A stretch of DNA of 64,000 nt from CALNYS01 sp942490855. GTDB lineage: Bacteria > Planctomycetota > Phycisphaerae > Phycisphaerales > UBA1924. The stretch is taken from the NCBI GenBank assembly GCA_942490855.1, contig CALNYS010000001.1, positions 248,001-312,000 on the forward strand. Direction: 5' to 3'. Within the stretch, counting starts at the first letter, position 1; every line of letters starts with the position of its first letter. Shown here piece by piece: positions 33,634 through 43,116 of the stretch. Under the pieces are notes generated by a model. The model was not told the DNA's origin, made no database searches, and saw only the letters and a list, made by a program, of their open reading frames with translations. The position numbers and the translations under genes were made by a program.

Positions 33634-36075
33634 ATGAGCCCACGCCGGCGTTTGATTCTCGTTCTTTCCGCGCTGGCGGCGCTGTGCGCGGCGATCCCCG
33701 CGCGCGCTGCGCTGCGCGCCGAGTCGGGCGACGCGCTGCTTGTGTTCGAGAGCGACGGCGCGCGCGAGGCGGCCGGCGGCGGCGCGTACGGGGTGTTCGC
33801 GTGGTTCCGTCCCGAGGGTGCGGGCGACGCGCTGGCGCTCGAGGACGAAGCGGGGGTTGTCTGGCGTCTCGGGCGGGGCGCCGACGGGTTGGCGACGCTG
33901 GACGTGCGCACGGACGGGCGGGGGTATACCCGGCTGACGGGCGGGGCGATGCCCCTGGGCGAGTGGACGCTCGTCACGGTTTCGTTCGATGGCGACGGGG
34001 GCGACCTCGCGCTGCGCACGCGCAGCGCCTCAACGGCGCGTGTCGAGGCCGCGCTCCCCGGGGCGGTCCGGGCGAGCGCGACGGCGGGGACCGTCGTGCT
34101 TGGTTCACGCGCTGCCGGCTCGGCGATGCCCGGGACCTACGGGCTAATCCTCTTCCGCGACCGTGCGCTGAACTCGTATGACGTTGATGATCTGATCGAG
34201 CGACGCGTGTACCTCGATGCGCATTTCTACGGGAACCGCCCCGCGGGGACGCTCGTCGGGAGCGGGGGGACGCTGTGGATGATCAACCACGCGTTCTCGA
34301 CGGCCCCGGTCGACGCGCTGCCCTACCCGTCAACCACCCGGGAGCGCGCCGCGATCCCCGGGCGCCCGGCGACAGAGACGAACATCCACCGCTACGAGCA
34401 CGCGGGCGTCGATGGCGGGCAGTTCCGCGTCGTGCGCGCCGTCGAGGAGACGCACGGGTTCACGCACGTCTCGCCCTTTGCAGACGGATGGATGGAACGC
34501 CGCCTCCCGATACTGGTCGTGCCCCTCCCGAGCGAACCGTTCGTGCGTCAGGTCGCCCCGCGCACCCGTTTGCTGGCGCGGGGCGAAACGCGCGGCGTGC
34601 GGCGCGTGATCGTCAGCGCCAACAGCCGCGGCGTGCAACGCAACGACGGCGCGGGGGAGCGGACCGGGAACTACGCCGACGCGCTCCAGCACCTGCACGA
34701 GGACACGCTCGCCGGCGTGCTGCTGCGCCCCGCCACGCTGGCGAGGCACCCGTGGGCGGCCTTCGACGCGGTCGAGGAGGCCCCGTGGATGTCGGGGAAC
34801 ATCGAGGATTTGTCCTCCAGCGAGTATTCCCGGTTCTTCACCGGGTCCACCTCCGGCGGGAACCCCGGCGCGGGCGTGCTGCTCCGGCGCGGCGCGGCGT
34901 ACGCGCTGCGCGCCCAGCCCTTCGGGATGATGCGGCCCGACGCGCCGCTGACCGTGCGCGCGCACGTGCTGGAGTACCCGGGGGCGTCGGACGTGATCTG
35001 GAGCGGGAACGCCGGCCCCTCCCAGGGCGCGGCCGGGCAGGCGGTTGGCGCGCCGGTCGTGTGCCGCCTCGATACCCAGCGGTCGTCGCATGTGTACCTG
35101 CCCGCCGAGGGGGATTCGCTCGTCGCACGCACGCTCACGCTGCGCGGAACGCCCGATGTGCAGATCGGCGACGCGTGCGTCTACGGCGGGGGGATCAACG
35201 TGGTCGAGGCGGTGAGCGTTGACGAGGCGTCGGCGGGCAGGACACGCGTGACGCTCGCGCACCTCCCGCAGGCGTCGATCCGCGCGGGGGACCGGGTCCT
35301 CTTCGGTCCGTGGGGGCTCAGGACGCTGCGTGCGGACATGCCCGCGCTCGATCCCGACGACCCCAACCGCTGGCGCGGGCTGGCCGTCGAGCCGGGCGCG
35401 ACGGGGTATCCGCTGGCGCTCTTCGCGTTCGACGCGTGGCGCACCGACGCGGCGGAGGGGTTCATCGTCGGGGGCGTGGGCTGGGGGGGCAACGGGTTCC
35501 GCGCTCAGATCGACCAGGCGTTCCCGGGCGCTCTCGAGGCGTGGATGCGCCTTAGCGAGGCGGACGTGTGGCTCCAGGGGATGGCGCAGCAGGACAGCGT
35601 GCCGGCGTCGATGGGTGAGTTCACCGCGATCGTGCGCGCCGCGCTGCCCGATGCAGAGATCGCCTGGGTGGGCGAGACGGCGCACGGGGCGATGGTCGGC
35701 GCGGACTGGCACGCGTACATGCTCGGGGCGGCCGAGGAGCACGGCGCGCCGGCTGTGAGCATCCTGAACGACCCCCGGTTCGGCGCGGTCGAGGACCAGA
35801 TCGCCGCGGGGCTCCGCTCGAACTCGAACCACTACTCCGCCAGCGGCGCCGACGCGGTGATGAGCGCTTGGCTGGAAGGTCTCCGCGAGGCCGCGCTCCC
35901 CGCGCCGGCGGACCTCGACGACGACGGGCGCGTCGGCGCCGGCGATCTCGCGCAGATGCTCGGGGCGTGGGGCGTCTGCGACGCGTGCCCGGCGGACCTT
36001 GATGCGGACGGGACGGTCGGCGCGACGGATCTCGCGTTGCTGCTCGCGGCGTGGCAGCCCGGCGGGGGCGGTTAG
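33634..36075 (+). CDS. Large secreted protein with LamG-like domain and dockerin-like tail
   Basis: Exported protein of 813 residues. The signal peptide is MSPRRRLILVLSALAALCAA with cleavage after IPARA. Residues about 25-190 look like a LamG/concanavalin-like domain (GVFAWFRPEGAGDAL, GEWTLVTVSFDGDGGDL, GTYGLILFRDRALNSYDVDD). The later part may hold an SGNH-hydrolase-like fold, ending HYSASGADAVMSAWLEGL, but I cannot place a catalytic serine with confidence. The C-terminus has two dockerin-like halves: ADLDDDGRVGAGDLAQMLGAW and ADLDADGTVGATDLALLLAAW. The same tail is on two other proteins in the window. The ATG at 33634 gives the signal peptide. The 3' end shares TTAG with ispG. Confidence 0.75.
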   Translation: MSPRRRLILVLSALAALCAAIPARAALRAESGDALLVFESDGAREAAGGGAYGVFAWFRPEGAGDALALEDEAGVVWRLGRGADGLATLDVRTDGRGYTRLTGGAMPLGEWTLVTVSFDGDGGDLALRTRSASTARVEAALPGAVRASATAGTVVLGSRAAGSAMPGTYGLILFRDRALNSYDVDDLIERRVYLDAHFYGNRPAGTLVGSGGTLWMINHAFSTAPVDALPYPSTTRERAAIPGRPATETNIHRYEHAGVDGGQFRVVRAVEETHGFTHVSPFADGWMERRLPILVVPLPSEPFVRQVAPRTRLLARGETRGVRRVIVSANSRGVQRNDGAGERTGNYADALQHLHEDTLAGVLLRPATLARHPWAAFDAVEEAPWMSGNIEDLSSSEYSRFFTGSTSGGNPGAGVLLRRGAAYALRAQPFGMMRPDAPLTVRAHVLEYPGASDVIWSGNAGPSQGAAGQAVGAPVVCRLDTQRSSHVYLPAEGDSLVARTLTLRGTPDVQIGDACVYGGGINVVEAVSVDEASAGRTRVTLAHLPQASIRAGDRVLFGPWGLRTLRADMPALDPDDPNRWRGLAVEPGATGYPLALFAFDAWRTDAAEGFIVGGVGWGGNGFRAQIDQAFPGALEAWMRLSEADVWLQGMAQQDSVPASMGEFTAIVRAALPDAEIAWVGETAHGAMVGADWHAYMLGAAEEHGAPAVSILNDPRFGAVEDQIAAGLRSNSNHYSASGADAVMSAWLEGLREAALPAPADLDDDGRVGAGDLAQMLGAWGVCDACPADLDADGTVGATDLALLLAAWQPGGGG

Positions 36076-37375
36076 GCGTCCCCGCGCACGGTCAGGGGCG
36101 TCACGCGATCGACGTCGCCGGCGGCGATCTTCGCCGCGCCGCTGCCGAGTTCGCCGATGGGATCGGGCGGGACGATCTCGACCTTCTTCTCGCCAAGCTT
36201 CGCCTCGCCGCGCTGCACGCGGGCCTGGAAGTCGCGGCACTCGCTGAGGAGGCGGTCGAGGATCTCGGCCTCGGGGACGTTGGCGACTTTCTCGCCCTGC
36301 ACGTAGATGATGCCGCGCCGGTCGCCGGCGAAGACCGCGACGTCGGCGCCCTCGGCCTCGCCGGGCCCGTTGACGACGCACCCCATGACGGCGACCTTCA
36401 TCGGCAGGATGATCTCGTCGGCGAGCTGCGTGCGCACGTCCTGCACGAGCGTGAAGAGGTCCACCTGGATGCGCCCGCAGGTGGGGCAGGCGATGAGGTC
36501 GGCGCCGATGCGCTCGCGCAGGTCGAGCGAGTAAAGCAGCTCGAGCCCGTCCTCGACCTCGAAGATCGGGTCGTTGGCGTAGCTGATGCGGAGCGTGTCG
36601 CCGATGCCGGCGCAGAGGAGGCCCGAGAGGGCGGCGATGGAGCGCACCGCGCCGGTCTCGCGCGGGCCCGCGTGGGTGACGCCCAGGTGCAGCGGGTGAT
36701 CGAAGCGCTCGCTGATCTCGCGGTAGATCGCGACGGTCAGGGCGGCGTCCATGAGCTTGGCGCTGATCGCGACGTCGTAGAAGTCGCGCTCGTAGAAGAT
36801 CTCGAGGTACTCCTCGAGCTTCGCGATCATCAGCGCGAGCAGGTGGCCCTGCTTGCGCTCGGCGAAGAACTTGCCGAGCTCCTTCTGGCGGAGCTGCTTG
36901 TCCTTGCGCTCGATGATCGAGCCCTCGTTGACGCCCACCCGGATCGGGATGCCCCGGTCTTTGCACGCGTCGATGACCGCCGCGACCTGGTCGCGGTCGG
37001 CGATGTTGCCCGGGTTCAGGCGGATCTTGTGGACCCCCGCCTCGACCGCCTCGAGCGCGCGCGCTGGAAGTGGAAATGGACGTCCGCGACGATGGGCACG
37101 CGGGTCTGGTTGATGATCTCGGCGAGCGCCGCGGTGTCCTTTTTCTGGGGCACCGCGACGCGCACGATGTCGGCGCCGGCGGCCGCGAGGCGGTTGATCT
37201 CCGCGACGCACGCGTCCACGTCGTGGGTGTAGCCCGCGGTCATCGTCTGGACGCTCACGGGGGCGGGGGACGTCCCGTCGGGGTTCCCGGACGTGTCGAG
37301 CCCGCCGCCGATCGTCACCCGTCCGGTGCGGTCGTCGCCGAGGGTGATCGGGCGTGTTGGGCGTCTGGTCAGCAT
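36072..37375 (-). CDS. ispG: 4-hydroxy-3-methylbut-2-enyl diphosphate synthase IspG (frameshifted)
   Basis: The next-to-last enzyme of the MEP isoprenoid pathway, a 4Fe-4S protein. The N-terminal third is in one frame (PVSVQTMTAGYTHDVDACV, then VPIVADVHFHFQRA), and the rest is in another, starting LEAVEAGVHKIRLNPGNIAD and including the cluster ligands CPTCGRIQVDLF and MGCVVNGPGEAEGAD. Family members read straight through HF(Q/K)RA(L/I)EA. The break lies at the GC run 37055-37064, where losing two bases (or gaining one) restores a continuous protein of about 434 residues. As the pathway is usually essential, an assembly error or slippage is likelier than a true pseudogene. The ATG is at 37375. 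Confidence 0.9.
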
Positions 37376-37572
37376 CGCGGGTGAGTCTATGCGGTCCTAC
37401 GAGGGGCGTGGGGGCGGGGTTCGGGCTGTGACGCCTGCGCCCCTGCTTCCCCGGGCGTGTGACGCCTGGCGGGCGAGGCGGGCTCATCGCCCATGCGTGG
37501 GGGTCCGATGATACGGATTGCAGGCGACGTCGCCCCGGCGTGAGCGACGGGGCAGCAGAAGGATGGCCCGAT

Positions 37573-38754
37573 TTGAGCCAACGCGACACACCCATCGACA
37601 CTCTCCGGCTGAACCAGACGCAGCGTGAGGCGCTGTTGTTGCAGCTCAACGAGAACTCGGGCGAGAAGGGCGACGCGGAGAACGCGCGCCGTCACGCGCG
37701 TGTGGATTTCACCGCCGAGAGCGTTGCGATCACGTTCATTCACCCGGGCGGCATCGAGACCTCGTGCCTGATCACGCCGAGGAACCTGTCAGTCGCGGGG
37801 CTGGGGTTCCTCCACGGCGGGTTCATCCACCAGAACACCGAGTGCTACATCGAACTCCCGACGCTCTTTGGCGACACGCTTCGCGTGCGCGGGCGCGTGC
37901 GCGCGTGCCGGCACATCTCGGGGCGGATCCACGAGATCGGGCTCGAGTTCAGCAGCGAGATCGATCCTTATGAGTTCCTCGAGCCGGGCGACGCGCCCAT
38001 GTCGGGCGACTCGCACAACATCGACCCCTCCCAGTTCCACGGGAGCATCCTGCTTGTTGACTCGTCGGCGCCCGACTCGAACCTGCTGGCGCATCACCTG
38101 CGCGGTTCGAACATCAGCGTCGACATCCGGGAAGACTACGAGGCGGCCGAGGAAGCGATCGCGAGCGGCGCCGTCGGGCTGATTTTCTTCGGTGACTCGG
38201 CGCTGAGCGAGAACGGCGGCGCCGACTACGTCCAGGGCGCGCGCTCGCAGGGCTTTGACGGCCCGGTCATCGCGATGACCTCCGAGAGCAAGGGCGACTG
38301 GCTCGCCAAGCTCCGCAAGTGCGGCTTCACCGACGTGCTGGTCAAGCCCTACAGCACGGGCAAGCTCTTCGCGACGCTCTCGCAGCACCTCCCCGACAGC
38401 GGGGCGGCGGGCTCGAGCAGCGGGCAGATCTTCTCGATGCTCGCGTCCGACGACGGCGTCGTCGAGCTGCTGGAGACGTTCCTGCGCGACGTTGAGTCCT
38501 CGATCAAGGAGCTGCACGCGTTCATGGGCGCGGGCGCTCTGCAGAAGATCCGCGGCGTGTGCCTGGCGCTCAAGGGCACCGGGCAGGGCTACGGGTACCC
38601 GCGGTTCTCCGACGCGGCGCGCGAGGTCGTGGACACGATCGACAAAGCATCGAACTCGTCGGAGATCGAGGTGGCGCTCAAGCGTCTCGACCTTGTCTTC
38701 CAGCGCCTCGCCCCGGTGCCGCTCCCCCGCGCCACCCCGACCGATCCGGACTAA
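37573..38754 (+). CDS. PilZ, degenerate receiver and HPt-like protein
   Basis: A 393-residue cytoplasmic protein with three regions. Residues about 35-140 form a PilZ domain (RRHARVDFTAESVAITF, RNLSVAGLGFLHGGFI, and HEIGLEFSS). Residues about 155-270 form a receiver-like domain (SILLVDSSAPDSN ... VIAMTSES ... VLVKPYSTGKL); it keeps the acidic pair region, Thr and Lys, but the expected phospho-Asp position reads GLIFFGDSA, which is shifted or lost. The last 100 residues resemble an HPt bundle (IRGVCLALKGTGQGYGYP), where the histidine before LKG is Leu. A TTG at 37573 is chosen because GAAGGA lies nine bases upstream; a GTG at 37540 is an alternative. It probably integrates c-di-GMP with protein contacts rather than phosphotransfer. 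Confidence 0.75.
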   Translation: MSQRDTPIDTLRLNQTQREALLLQLNENSGEKGDAENARRHARVDFTAESVAITFIHPGGIETSCLITPRNLSVAGLGFLHGGFIHQNTECYIELPTLFGDTLRVRGRVRACRHISGRIHEIGLEFSSEIDPYEFLEPGDAPMSGDSHNIDPSQFHGSILLVDSSAPDSNLLAHHLRGSNISVDIREDYEAAEEAIASGAVGLIFFGDSALSENGGADYVQGARSQGFDGPVIAMTSESKGDWLAKLRKCGFTDVLVKPYSTGKLFATLSQHLPDSGAAGSSSGQIFSMLASDDGVVELLETFLRDVESSIKELHAFMGAGALQKIRGVCLALKGTGQGYGYPRFSDAAREVVDTIDKASNSSEIEVALKRLDLVFQRLAPVPLPRATPTDPD

Positions 38755-38760
38755 GCCGGC

Positions 38761-39423
38761 TTAGCCACGGGCGCACGCGGCGAGCCGATCGAACAAGCCT
38801 TGCCCCAGCGACGAGTGCGCCGTGCGCTCCGGGTGCCACTGCACGCCCAGGTAGAACCTCCGGTCGGGGTCCACAACCCCCTCGATGACGCCGTCGTGCG
38901 CGCGGGCCGCGACCCGCAGCGACCCCGGGGCGCTCACGGCCTGACGGTGGTGGCTCATGACGTCGCCGGACTGGAGCGCGTCGCTCTCGGGGCACACCGG
39001 GTGCGGGCGGTCGCCGACGTGGTCGGCGTGGGTGGGGGTGGTGTCGGGGAGGTGCTGGTCGAGCGTGCCGCCGGCGGCGAGGGCCATGTACTGCATGCCG
39101 AGGCAGACGCCGAGCGTCGGTTTATCCGCGTGCCCCGCGAGGGCCCCGAGCAGGGCGAGCTCGTACTCCTGGCGGACCGGGTCCACGCGAACGGCTTCGG
39201 GGTGGGTCGGGACGCCGAACCCTTCCATGATCGGGTCGTCGCCGCCCGTGAGGACGAGGGCGTCGCACATGGCGGCGTGGGCCTGGGCGAGGGCCGGGAT
39301 GGGCGGCAGCAGCAGGGGCACCCCGCCCGCGCGGGCGACGGCCTCGGCGTAGGTCGTGCGCACGCGGGCGCGGCCGTCGGCGAGGTCGCAGGTGATCCCG
39401 ATGATCGGAGGGCGGGTGGGCAT
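38761..39423 (-). CDS. Class I glutamine amidotransferase, gamma-Glu-GABA hydrolase type
   Basis: A 220-residue single-domain amidotransferase of the PuuD-like family, which cleaves gamma-glutamyl amides. The nucleophile Cys107 is in LGVCLGMQYM, and the His197/Glu199 pair is in GVQWHPER. The family N-terminus PPIIGITCDLADG and the LVLTGGDDPIMEGFG segment are present. The MSHHRQAVSAPG loop typical of the family is also seen. Puu pathway genes are not nearby, so the substrate is uncertain. It is convergent with the PilZ-receiver gene (six bases between stops) and divergent from guaB. Confidence 0.9.
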   Translation of the reverse strand: MPTRPPIIGITCDLADGRARVRTTYAEAVARAGGVPLLLPPIPALAQAHAAMCDALVLTGGDDPIMEGFGVPTHPEAVRVDPVRQEYELALLGALAGHADKPTLGVCLGMQYMALAAGGTLDQHLPDTTPTHADHVGDRPHPVCPESDALQSGDVMSHHRQAVSAPGSLRVAARAHDGVIEGVVDPDRRFYLGVQWHPERTAHSSLGQGLFDRLAACARG

Positions 39424-39494
39424 GGTGTGAGTTGTATCGACTCGCGGGGCCTCGGGCCCGTAGCGGCGGGCGCGGGGGTTTGGTAGCTTGGGAC

Positions 39495-41027
39495 ATGGAA
39501 CACGACGACACCAACGGCTCGAAGATTGTCGAAACAGGCGTCACCTTTGACGACGTCCTGCTTCTCCCCCGGCTGAGTGAGATCCTCCCCGCCGAGGCCG
39601 ACCCGTCCTCCAACCTCACCCGCGACATCCGCCTGCGCATCCCGCTGGTGTCGGCTCCGATGGACACGGTCACCGAGGCCCAGCTCGCGATCGCCCTCGC
39701 GCAGGAGGGCGGCATCGGGATCATCCACAAGAACCTGCCCGTCGAGGCGCAGGCCCGCGAGGTGGAGAAGGTCAAGCGGTCCGCCTCGGGCGTGATCGTT
39801 GACCCCGTGACCCTCGGGCCCAGCGAGACCATCGGCGCCGCCAAGGCCGCGATGGCCCGCCACAACGTCTCGGGGTTCCCCGTCGTCGAGGGCGGCTCGG
39901 CCGGCGCCCGCGCCCAGGGGCGTCTGGTCGGAATCCTGACCCGGCGCGACCTCAAGTGGACCCACGGCGACGACTCGCCGGTCCGCGACGTGATGACCAG
40001 CGAGAACCTCGTCACCGCCTCGCCCGACACGACGCTCGAGGACGCCAACCGCATCCTCAGCCAGAACAAGGTCGAGAAGCTGCTGCTGGTCGATGACGAC
40101 TACAACCTCGCCGGGTTGATCACCCGGCGCGACATCGACCGCCTCTCCCAGTTCCCCAGCGCCGTGACCGACTCGCGCGGGCGCCTGCTCTGCGGCGGCG
40201 CCGTCGGAGCGGGGCAGCTCGCCCGCGCCGCGGCTCTCGTTTCGGCCGGCGTGGACGTCATCACCGTGGACTCGGCGCACGGGCACTCGCGGGGCGTCCT
40301 CGACACCGTGCGCGCCATCAAGGACGCGCACGACATCCAGGTCATCGGCGGGAACATCGCGACGGCGCAGGGCGCCCGCGACCTCATCGCGGCCGGGGCC
40401 GACGGCGTGAAGGTCGGCATCGGCCCGGGCTCGATCTGCACCACCCGCGTCGTCACGGGCGTGGGCGTCCCGCAGATCACCGCGGTGATGAACGCCGTCA
40501 AGGGCGCCGCGGGGACGGGCGTGCCCGTCATCGCCGACGGGGGCATCCGGATGTCGGGCGACATCTCCAAGGCGCTCGCCGCGGGGGCGCACACAGTGAT
40601 GATGGGCTCGCTCTTTGCCGGTCTCGACGAGGCGCCGGGCGAGCTGGTCATCAGCCACGGGCGGCGCTACAAGAGCTACCGCGGCATGGGCAGCGAGGGC
40701 GCGATGAGCAAGGGCTCCGCGGACCGCTACGGGCAAAAGGACACGCTCGACGCGATGGAACGCGCCGACGGGAACGCCGCGATCAAGTTCGTCCCCGAGG
40801 GCGTCGAAGGGCTCGTGCCCTACCGCGGTCCGCTCGCCGAGTACGTCTTCCAGATGGTCGGAGGGCTGCGCTCGGCGATGGGCTACTGCGGCTGCGCGAC
40901 GCTCGAGGAGTTCCGCACCGAGGCCCGTTTCACGCGCATCACCAGCGCCGGCGCGACCGAGAGCCACCCGCACAACATCACGATCACGAAGGAATCGCCC
41001 AACTACACCGCGGCCGTCAGCGGGTGA
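39495..41027 (+). CDS. guaB: IMP dehydrogenase
   Basis: Oxidises IMP to XMP, the committed step to GTP; 510 residues. The barrel starts with TFDDVLLLPRLSEILP and PLVSAPMDTVTEAQLAIALA, two CBS domains occupy about 100-225 (VDPVTLGPSETI, LVGILTRRDL, KLLLVDDDYNLAG), and the catalytic loop is GIGPGSICTTRVVTGVG with Cys315. The flap follows in YRGMGSEGAM and the C-terminus carries LRSAMGYCGCATLEEF. The ATG at 39495 matches the family. It is divergent from the amidotransferase with a 71-base intergenic space. Confidence 0.97.
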   Translation: MEHDDTNGSKIVETGVTFDDVLLLPRLSEILPAEADPSSNLTRDIRLRIPLVSAPMDTVTEAQLAIALAQEGGIGIIHKNLPVEAQAREVEKVKRSASGVIVDPVTLGPSETIGAAKAAMARHNVSGFPVVEGGSAGARAQGRLVGILTRRDLKWTHGDDSPVRDVMTSENLVTASPDTTLEDANRILSQNKVEKLLLVDDDYNLAGLITRRDIDRLSQFPSAVTDSRGRLLCGGAVGAGQLARAAALVSAGVDVITVDSAHGHSRGVLDTVRAIKDAHDIQVIGGNIATAQGARDLIAAGADGVKVGIGPGSICTTRVVTGVGVPQITAVMNAVKGAAGTGVPVIADGGIRMSGDISKALAAGAHTVMMGSLFAGLDEAPGELVISHGRRYKSYRGMGSEGAMSKGSADRYGQKDTLDAMERADGNAAIKFVPEGVEGLVPYRGPLAEYVFQMVGGLRSAMGYCGCATLEEFRTEARFTRITSAGATESHPHNITITKESPNYTAAVSG

Positions 41028-41032
41028 CGCCC

Positions 41033-41060
41033 CGGTCCCCCTTTCCCCGAGGGAGGGGGG
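41033..41060. repeat. Degenerate hairpin repeat after guaB
   Basis: A shortened copy of the repeat family (CCCCCTTTCCCCGAGGGAGG) between the convergent guaB and cysteine desulfurase stops. The stem has a mismatch compared with the other copies. Confidence 0.55.
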
Positions 41061-41063
41061 GTG

Positions 41064-42236
41064 TCAGGACCGCAGCGCCGCCGAGCTCGAGCCGCGCAAG
41101 CGCGCGACGCTGGCCTCGATGATGTCTACTGCTTCGTCGAGCTCGTCCTTGGTGGTCTCGCGCGAGAGGCTAAAGCGCAGCGAGCCGTGGGCGTGCTCTT
41201 CGGGCAGTCCCATCGCCATGAGGACGGGCGACGCCTCGAGCGACCCGCTCGCGCACGCCGAGCCGGCCGAGGCGCACACGCCCTGCTCGCTCAGCAGCAT
41301 CAGCAGGGCCTCGGCCTCGAGCTGGGGGAACGCGATGTTCGCGGTGTTCCAGAGACGGGCGCCGGCGCCCTCGGGCTTGTTGACCACCGCGCCGGCGACG
41401 CGGGCGCACACCGCGTCCTCGAACCCGTCGCGCAGGGCCGCCATCCGCTCGGCGTTGGACGGGTTCGCCAGCCACTCCCTCGCCTGCTCGGCCGCGACGC
41501 CCATGCCGGTGATGCCCGCGACGTTCTCCGTCCCGCCGCGCCGCCCCAGCTCCTGCGACCCGTGCATGACGGGCGCGACGCGCACGCCGCGGCGCACGTA
41601 GAGAACGCCTACGCCCTTGGGCCCGTGGAACTTGTGGGCGCTGCACGTGACGAGATCGACGGGGAAGCCCATGACGTCCGCGGGGCCCTTGCCCACCTGC
41701 TGGGTGCCGTCGCAGTGGAAGGTGACGCCGCGTTCCTTGCAGAGGGCGCCGATCGCCTCGACGGGCTGGCGCGCCCCGGTCTCGTTGTTCGCCCACTGGA
41801 TGCTGACGATCGCGACGCGGTCGTCGATCATCTCCGCGAGCCCCGCGACGTCCACCACGCCCCCGGGCCGAAGCGGTGCGAGACGCACCTCGGCCTCGCC
41901 CGTCTCGCCCAGTGAGCAGGCGAGTTTGGAGACGGCGGCGTGCTCGACGCCGGTCGTGATGAGGATGTCCTTTGACGGGTCGCGCCGGGCGGCGAGGGCG
42001 CCGCGGATGGCGTAGTCGATCGACTCGGTCCCGCCGGCGGTGAAGACGATCTCGCGCGGGGTGGCGTTGAGCAGCGCCGCGACGCTGCGGCGCGCGAGCT
42101 CGACGCGCCGGCGCGCCGACTGCCCCATGCGGTGCATGCTCGAGGGGTTGCCCCAGTCGCTCTCAAGGATCTCGCGCATCGCCGTGAGGACCTCGGGGGT
42201 CGGGCGCGTCGTGGCGTTGCTGTCCAGATAGATCAT
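41064..42236 (-). CDS. Cysteine desulfurase, NifS/IscS type
   Basis: PLP enzyme that frees sulfur from cysteine for Fe-S clusters and tRNA thiolation; 390 residues. It starts MIYLDSNATTRPTPEVLTAM, the PLP lysine (about residue 202) is in CSAHKFHGPKGVGVLYV, and the persulfide cysteine (about 319) is in GVCASAGSACASGS. The HAAVSKLA and HCDGTQQVGK segments also fit. No iscU or sufU is adjacent. It may feed both IspG cluster assembly and MnmA, but that is inference from function, as the genes are not linked. The ATG at 42236 is used. Its start is divergent from the MlaF-like ATPase with 52 bases between. Confidence 0.94.
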   Translation of the reverse strand: MIYLDSNATTRPTPEVLTAMREILESDWGNPSSMHRMGQSARRRVELARRSVAALLNATPREIVFTAGGTESIDYAIRGALAARRDPSKDILITTGVEHAAVSKLACSLGETGEAEVRLAPLRPGGVVDVAGLAEMIDDRVAIVSIQWANNETGARQPVEAIGALCKERGVTFHCDGTQQVGKGPADVMGFPVDLVTCSAHKFHGPKGVGVLYVRRGVRVAPVMHGSQELGRRGGTENVAGITGMGVAAEQAREWLANPSNAERMAALRDGFEDAVCARVAGAVVNKPEGAGARLWNTANIAFPQLEAEALLMLLSEQGVCASAGSACASGSLEASPVLMAMGLPEEHAHGSLRFSLSRETTKDELDEAVDIIEASVARLRGSSSAALRS

Positions 42237-42288
42237 CTGCCCACGATACCGCCAAACACCCCGCGATCGAACCCCGTACACTCGGCTT

Positions 42289-43110
42289 GTGCGTGCGCCC
42301 ACCGACGAGTCCCCGCGTGAGATCGTCCTCGAGGGCATCGGTATGTCATTCGGCGCCAAGCGCGTGCTCCGCGGCATCGACCTGACCATCCGGCGGGGGG
42401 AACTCGTCGCGATCGTGGGGGGATCGGGCTGCGGGAAGTCCGTCACCCTCGATCTCATCACGGGCCTGCTCGCGCCCAGCGAGGGGCGCGTCAGCGTGGC
42501 GAACCACTCGCTCCCCGGCGCCCCGCTCCAGGACCTCTCGACCCTCAGCGAGGACGCGTTCGACCAGATCCGCCTCCACTGGTCCGTCGTGTTCCAGCGC
42601 AACGCGCTCTACTCGGGCACGGTCCTCGAGAACATCTCCCTCTGGCTGCGCCAGCACACCGAGCTGAGCGACACCGCCATCTACGACCTCGCCCGCGAGT
42701 GCCTCCGCGACGTCGGGTTCACCGAGACCGAGGACCTCCTCACCCGCCGGCGCAGCGAGCTCTCGGGCGGGATGGCCAAGCGCGTCGCGGTCGCCCGCGC
42801 GATCGCCATGGACCCCGCGATCATCTTCTACGACGAGCCCACCTCAGGGCTCGACCCCAGCCTGTGCGCACAGCTCCACGGGCTGATCCTCGCGACGCAC
42901 CGCCGCCCGTCGGCGGCCGGCTCGCGCACGTCGCTTGTCATCACCCACGACAAGGACATGCTCGCGCGCCTGCGCCCGCGCATCGTCATGCTCCACGACG
43001 GGGGCGTGCACTTTGACGGGTCGTACGCGGAGTTCACCGCGTCCACGTCCGACGTCATCCGCCCGTACTTCGAGCTGATGCCGGCGCTGCAGTCGATCTC
43101 GATCGGGTAG
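42289..43110 (+). CDS. ABC transporter ATPase, MlaF/MKL-like
   Basis: A 273-residue ATPase most like those of MCE-linked lipid transporters. Walker A is GGSGCGKS, the signature is LSGGMAKRVAVARAIA, Walker B is AIIFYDEPTSGLDP and the switch His is in VITHDKDM. The Q-loop region SVVFQRNALYSGTVLENISLWL is typical of MlaF. The partner permease (MlaE) and MCE protein are not next to it, so it is an orphan in this window. The GTG at 42289 gives MRAPTDESPREIVLEG. A TetR-type repressor is convergent six bases past the stop. Confidence 0.88.
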   Translation: MRAPTDESPREIVLEGIGMSFGAKRVLRGIDLTIRRGELVAIVGGSGCGKSVTLDLITGLLAPSEGRVSVANHSLPGAPLQDLSTLSEDAFDQIRLHWSVVFQRNALYSGTVLENISLWLRQHTELSDTAIYDLARECLRDVGFTETEDLLTRRRSELSGGMAKRVAVARAIAMDPAIIFYDEPTSGLDPSLCAQLHGLILATHRRPSAAGSRTSLVITHDKDMLARLRPRIVMLHDGGVHFDGSYAEFTASTSDVIRPYFELMPALQSISIG

Positions 43111-43116
43111 CCGGGC

